This document shows, in pieces, positions 60,033-64,000 of a stretch of 64,000 nucleotides of DNA. The notes beneath the pieces are model-generated. The model was not told the DNA's origin. It ran no database searches and saw only the letters and a list, made by a program, of their open reading frames with translations. Position 1 is the first letter of the stretch. Each line of letters starts with the position of its first letter. Both the position numbers and the translations under genes were made by a program. Source of the stretch: Caprella mutica (Eukaryota; Arthropoda; Malacostraca; Amphipoda; Caprellidae); NCBI GenBank assembly GCA_947561585.1, contig CANNZV010000324.1, positions 62,001 through 126,000 of the forward strand, given 5' to 3'.

Positions 60033-60845
60033 TTACACAGCAGTTAGTGTCTTTCTTTCCTTATCAGTTAGCTGAGGGTGCCAGAGGTCTACAATCAGCA
60101 CCAGTCTGTCACTAGTTCCGTTGTGCCAGACCTCATGCTCGTAACTATCATCAAAAACTAGAACTTTACCTGAAAAAAAAATGTTGGTGATCAAAAATTT
60201 AATATGCTGTTTACTAATTACCTTCGCAAATTGCAGAAGGTAATGATTTAGGCGGTATTTACCTATTTATTTGTAATCTCTTGTTATTGGCAAAACTCAA
60301 ATTTTTTTCAACTAAATTGCTTGAAAATTGGTGGAACGATTGGTCAGTGTCAAGGAACCATTTGATCAGATTTTGGGAGTGATCGGGTCAAAGGTCAAGG
60401 TCATTTATAACTCAAGGATCATTGGATGGTCAAGGTCATTTATAAGCGCTATATGAGTGCCCGTCTTCTAGTTAGGGTTTACGTTATTGCTAACTTTTTT
60501 CAATTTCGTACAGTTGTAACTTATTTACAATATGGGTACAAATAAATGAAATTTTAAGGGAATACGGGAATATGTAATAGCTATATGCCTTAGGTCTTTT
60601 ATTAATTATCAGTTTATCGTGGACTGATTATCGGTTAGAGTTCATTCGTTAACTTAGTGTTTACCCTATAACTTCTGACTTAGATATCTTATCATCTCTC
60701 TATAAGTTTTTCTCACCTTCTTCCCAAGTTATTTTCTCATCCGCGACTCTCAGGCCCATCTTCTCTCTCTCTTTAACAATTAAACCCAAATGCGCTCTTA
60801 ACCGACAGTTGGTGGGGCCACAGTGGGGGAAGACGTGGGTGCCAC
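60033..60845 (-). CDS. ASPH: Aspartyl/asparaginyl beta-hydroxylase, C-terminal two exons
   Basis: Exons on the minus strand: 60845-60717 and 60169-60033 (TAA at 60033-60035), joined in phase (W-E-E-G across the junction). The 87 visible residues are the end of the 2-oxoglutarate/Fe(II) dioxygenase domain that hydroxylates Asp/Asn in EGF-like modules in the endoplasmic reticulum. VFPHCGPTNCRLRAHLGL carries the first iron His (PHCG). FDDSYEHEVW carries the second iron His, and an Arg ten residues later (GTSDRLVL) matches the 2-oxoglutarate-binding Arg. The final LWHPQLTDKER is family-typical. Upstream exons are outside the window or beyond the satellite. The gene is convergent with GBF1, about 4.1 kb stop to stop. 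Confidence 0.92.
60226..60480 (+). repeat. Dispersed repeat with GGTCA motifs, within the ASPH intron
   Basis: ACCTTCGCAAATTGCAGAAG at its left edge, then GGTGGAACGATTGGTCAGTG, then GGGTCAAAGGTCAAGGTCAT, and the tail GAGTGCCCGTCTTCTAG. Same family as 10.9 and 11.6-11.9 kb. Confidence 0.75.
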
Positions 60846-61077
60846 CTGCCAGAAAAAGAAACAGTTATTGCCACCTGCTGGAAAAATATAGGAACAGTTA
60901 GTGCCACCTGCCGGAAAAATAAAGAAACGTTTTGGGCCTCCTACCGGAAAAATAAAGAAACAGTGCCACCTGCGGGAAAATAAAGAAACGTTTTGGGCTA
61001 CCTGCCGGAAAAAGAAAGAAACAGTGCCACCTGCGGGAAAATATAGGAACAGTTAGTGTTACCTGCCGGAAAATATA
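60839..61077 (-). repeat. Array of copies of the ASPH 3' splice site
   Basis: The real acceptor on the minus strand is TTTTTCTGGCAG|GTGGCACC (exon edge 60845). Seven further copies follow at 28-33-bp spacing (plus-strand GCCACCTGC-type words at 60871, 60904, 60937, 60965, 60998, 61027, 61060). Most keep the pyrimidine tract, CAG and the first exon bases GTGGC. Confidence 0.85.
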
Positions 61078-61304
61078 GAAGTAGTTAATAAACCCAATTA
61101 TTTTACAAACAAGTCAGGGAAGTCATACGTCCGTCATCAACTGTTGACCAATCACAGTCTTCTTAACAGCGATAGGGTTATTATTTTTAAAGTTAAGAAG
61201 TAATAGATTTTATGGTTGTAGCTAAGTAAAATGAAAAAAAGTTATTTACTAAGCGTCATGGTTATCATAAAGGGTAAGATGTGTGCAATAGACAAGAAAT
61301 TAGT
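61078..61304. other. Spacer between the two ASPH arrays
   Basis: No ASPH exon was recognised on the minus strand here and no other feature is seen. Confidence 0.35.
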
Positions 61305-64000
61305 TACTTACCTTTTCACCTGTAGATGTTTAGTTACTTACCTTTTCACCAGTAGATGTTTAGTTACTTACCTTTTCACCTGTAGATGTTTAGTTACTTA
61401 CCTTTTCACCTGTAGATGTTTAGTTACTTACCTTTTCACCTGTAGATGTTTAGTTACTTACCTTTTCACCTGTAGATGTTTAGTTACTTACCTTTTCACC
61501 TGTAGATGTTTAGTTACTTACCTTTTCACCTGTAGATGTTTAGTTACTTACCTTTTCACCTGTAGATGTTCTGTTACTTACCTTTTCACCTGTAGATGTT
61601 TAGTTACTTACCTTTTCACCTGTAGATGTTTAGTTACTTACCTTTTCACCTGTAGATGTTTAGTTACTTACCTTTTCACCTGTAGATGTTCTGTTACTTA
61701 CCTTTTCACCTGTAGATGTTTAGTTACTTACCTTTTCACCTGTAGATGTTTAATTACTCACCTTTTCACCTGTAGATGTTTAGTTACTTACCTTTTCACC
61801 TGTAGATGTTTAGTTACTTACCTTTTCACCTGTAGATGTTTAGTTACTTACCTTTTCACCTGTAGATGTTTAGTTACTTACCTTTTCACCTGTAGATGTT
61901 TAATTACTCACCTTTTCACCTGTAGATGTTTAGTTACTTACCTTTTCACCTGTAGATGTTTAATTACTCACCTTTTCACCTGTAGATGTTTAGTTACTTA
62001 CCTTTTCACCTGTAGATGTTTAGTTACTTACCTTTTCACCTGTAGATGTTTAATTACTTACCTTTTCACCTGTAGATGTTTAGTTACTTACCTTTTCACC
62101 TGTAGATGTTTAATTACTCACCTTTTCACCTGTAGATGTTTAGTTACTTACCTTTTCACCTGTAGATGTTTAGTTACTTACCTTTTCACCTGTAGATGTT
62201 TAGTTACTTACCTTTTCACCTGTAGATGTTTAGTTACTTACCTTTTCACCTGTAGATGTTTAGTTACTTACCTTTTCACCTGTAGATGTTTAGTTACTTA
62301 CCTTTTCACCTGTAGATGTTTAGTTACTTACCTTTTCACCTGTAGATGTTTAGTTACTTACCTTTTCACCTGTAGATGTTTAGTTACTTACCTTTTCACC
62401 TGTAGATGTTTAGTTACTTACCTTTTCACCTGTAGATGTTTAATTACTCACCTTTTCACCTGTAGATGTTTAGTTACTTACCTTTTCACCTGTAGATGTT
62501 TAATTACTCACCTTTTCACCTGTAGATGTTTAGTTACTTACCTTTTCACCTGTAGATGTTTAATTACTCACCTTTTCACCTGTAGATGTTTAGTTACTTA
62601 CCTTTTCACCTGTAGATGTTTAATTACTTACCTTTTCACCTGTAGATGTTTAGTTACTTACCTTTTCACCTGTAGATGTTTAATTACTCACCTTTTCACC
62701 TGTAGATGTTTAGTTACTTACCTTTTCACCTGTAGATGTTTAGTTACTTACCTTTTCACCTGTAGATGTTTAGTTACTTACCTTTTCACCTGTAGATGTT
62801 TAGTTACTTACCTTTTCACCTGTAGATGTTTAGTTACTTACCTTTTCACCTGTAGATGTTTAGTTACTTACCTTTTCACCTGTAGATGTTTAGTTACTTA
62901 CCTTTTCACCTGTAGATGTTCAGTTACTTACCTTTTCACCTGTAGATGTTTAGTTACTTACCTTTTCACCTGTAGATGTTCATTAACATACCTTTTCACC
63001 TGTAGATGTTCAGTTACTTACCTTTTCACCTGTAGATGTTTAGTTACTTACCTTTTCACCAGTAGATGTTCAGTTACATACCTTTTCACCTGTAGATGTT
63101 TAGTTACTTACCTTTTCACCTGTAGATGTTCAGTTACATACCTTTTCACCTGTAGATGTTTAGTTACTTACCTTTTCACCTGTAGATGTTCAGTTACATA
63201 CCTTTTCACCTGTAGATGTTTAGTTACTTACCTTTTCACCTGTAGATGTTCTGTTACTTACCTTTTCACCTGTAGATGTTTAGTTACTTACCTTTTCACC
63301 TGTAGATGTTCTGTTACTTACCTTTTCACCTGTAGATGTTTAGTTACTTACCTTTTCACCTGTAGATGTTTAATTACTCACCTTTTCACCTGTAGATGTT
63401 TAGTTACTTACCTTTTCACCTGTAGATGTTTAGTTACTTACCTTTTCACCTGTAGATGTTTAGTTACTTACCTTTTCACCTGTAGATGTTTAGTTACTTA
63501 CCTTTTCACCTGTAGATGTTTAATTACTCACCTTTTCACCTGTAGATGTTTAGTTACTTACCTTTTCACCTGTAGATGTTTAATTACTCACCTTTTCACC
63601 TGTAGATGTTTAGTTACTTACCTTTTCACCTGTAGATGTTTAGTTACTTACCTTTTCACCTGTAGATGTTTAATTACTTACCTTTTCACCTGTAGATGTT
63701 TAGTTACTTACCTTTTCACCTGTAGATGTTTAATTACTCACCTTTTCACCTGTAGATGTTTAGTTACTTACCTTTTCACCTGTAGATGTTTAGTTACTTA
63801 CCTTTTCACCTGTAGATGTTTAGTTACTTACCTTTTCACCTGTAGATGTTTAGTTACTTACCTTTTCACCTGTAGATGTTTAGTTACTTACCTTTTCACC
63901 TGTAGATGTTTAGTTACTTACCTTTTCACCTGTAGATGTTTAGTTACTTACCTTTTCACCTGTAGATGTTTAGTTACTTACCTTTTCACCTGTAGATGTT
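61305..64000 (-). repeat. 30-bp satellite, about 90 units, with splice-like sites in each unit
   Basis: Perfect 30-bp register to the window end. On the minus strand each unit reads AACATCTACAG | GTGAAAAG | GTAAGTAACTA: an acceptor-like CTACAG, an 8-nt spacer, and a strong donor. Unit types differ mainly at the donor (GTAAGT, GTGAGT, GTATGT), and all remain good donors. The array lies in the ASPH transcription unit if that gene extends right. Confidence 0.95.

Noticed and set aside
61305..64000. CRISPR-like regular array
   Set aside because: Units are contiguous 30-bp tandem copies with no unique spacers, in a eukaryotic intron context.
61305..64000. Satellite units as coding micro-exons of ASPH
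   Set aside because: Joining the 8-nt GTGAAAAG piece to the exon at 60845 in the required phase reads through a TGA, and no ASPH-like residues precede it.

Overview
This is eukaryotic nuclear DNA, AT-rich, with spliced genes that use GT..AG introns and a heavy load of DNA transposons, palindromic MITEs, minisatellites and one intact LTR retrotransposon. The gene set (a HEPN-NACHT protein, a C-type-lectin-like protein, the Arf exchange factor GBF1 and aspartyl beta-hydroxylase) and the mariner-like transposases point to an invertebrate animal. An arthropod is plausible, but the species cannot be fixed from the sequence alone.

Layout. (1) 0.6-8.9 kb, plus strand: a seven-exon gene for a 1008-aa HEPN-NACHT (NLR-like) protein with intact Walker and HEPN motifs. 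(2) 9-16.6 kb: gene-free and full of mobile DNA: a TTAA-flanked MITE, a decayed mariner, a 1.28 kb mariner with both inverted repeats, and a 2.1 kb foldback element in which one arm has grown into a 38-bp minisatellite. (3) 16.7-20.6 kb, plus strand: a four-exon gene for a 285-aa protein with a degenerate C-type-lectin-like domain. (4) 20.6-40 kb: no host gene seen; MITEs, minisatellites and an 8,970-bp Gypsy-type LTR retrotransposon (26870-35839, minus strand) with apparently identical 645-bp LTRs. Its Pol carries an unusual insert between RNase H and integrase. (5) 40.0-55.9 kb, plus strand: a 13-exon GBF1 gene; the spliced model is exactly 2110 codons including stop. (6) 56-60 kb: 3' flank with minisatellites and MITEs. 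(7) 60.0-64 kb, minus strand: the last two coding exons of ASPH, convergent with GBF1, followed by a 2.7 kb 30-bp satellite that runs off the window.

The most unusual pattern concerns splice sites. Several minisatellites are tandem copies of splice-junction sequence: 43 consecutive GTGAGT donors at the end of a GBF1 exon, a donor-like array after a HEPN-NACHT exon, about seven extra copies of the 3' splice site before an ASPH exon, and about 90 units in the ASPH intron side that each hold a donor-like and an acceptor-like site. A second pattern is a strong excess of the hexamer TAGCTA across the GBF1 introns. In two palindromic MITEs it appears as a 4-bp GCTA insertion present in one arm only. 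It equals the footprint expected from excision of a TA-flanked transposon whose ends are GC...GC, and one such element sits in GBF1 intron 1.
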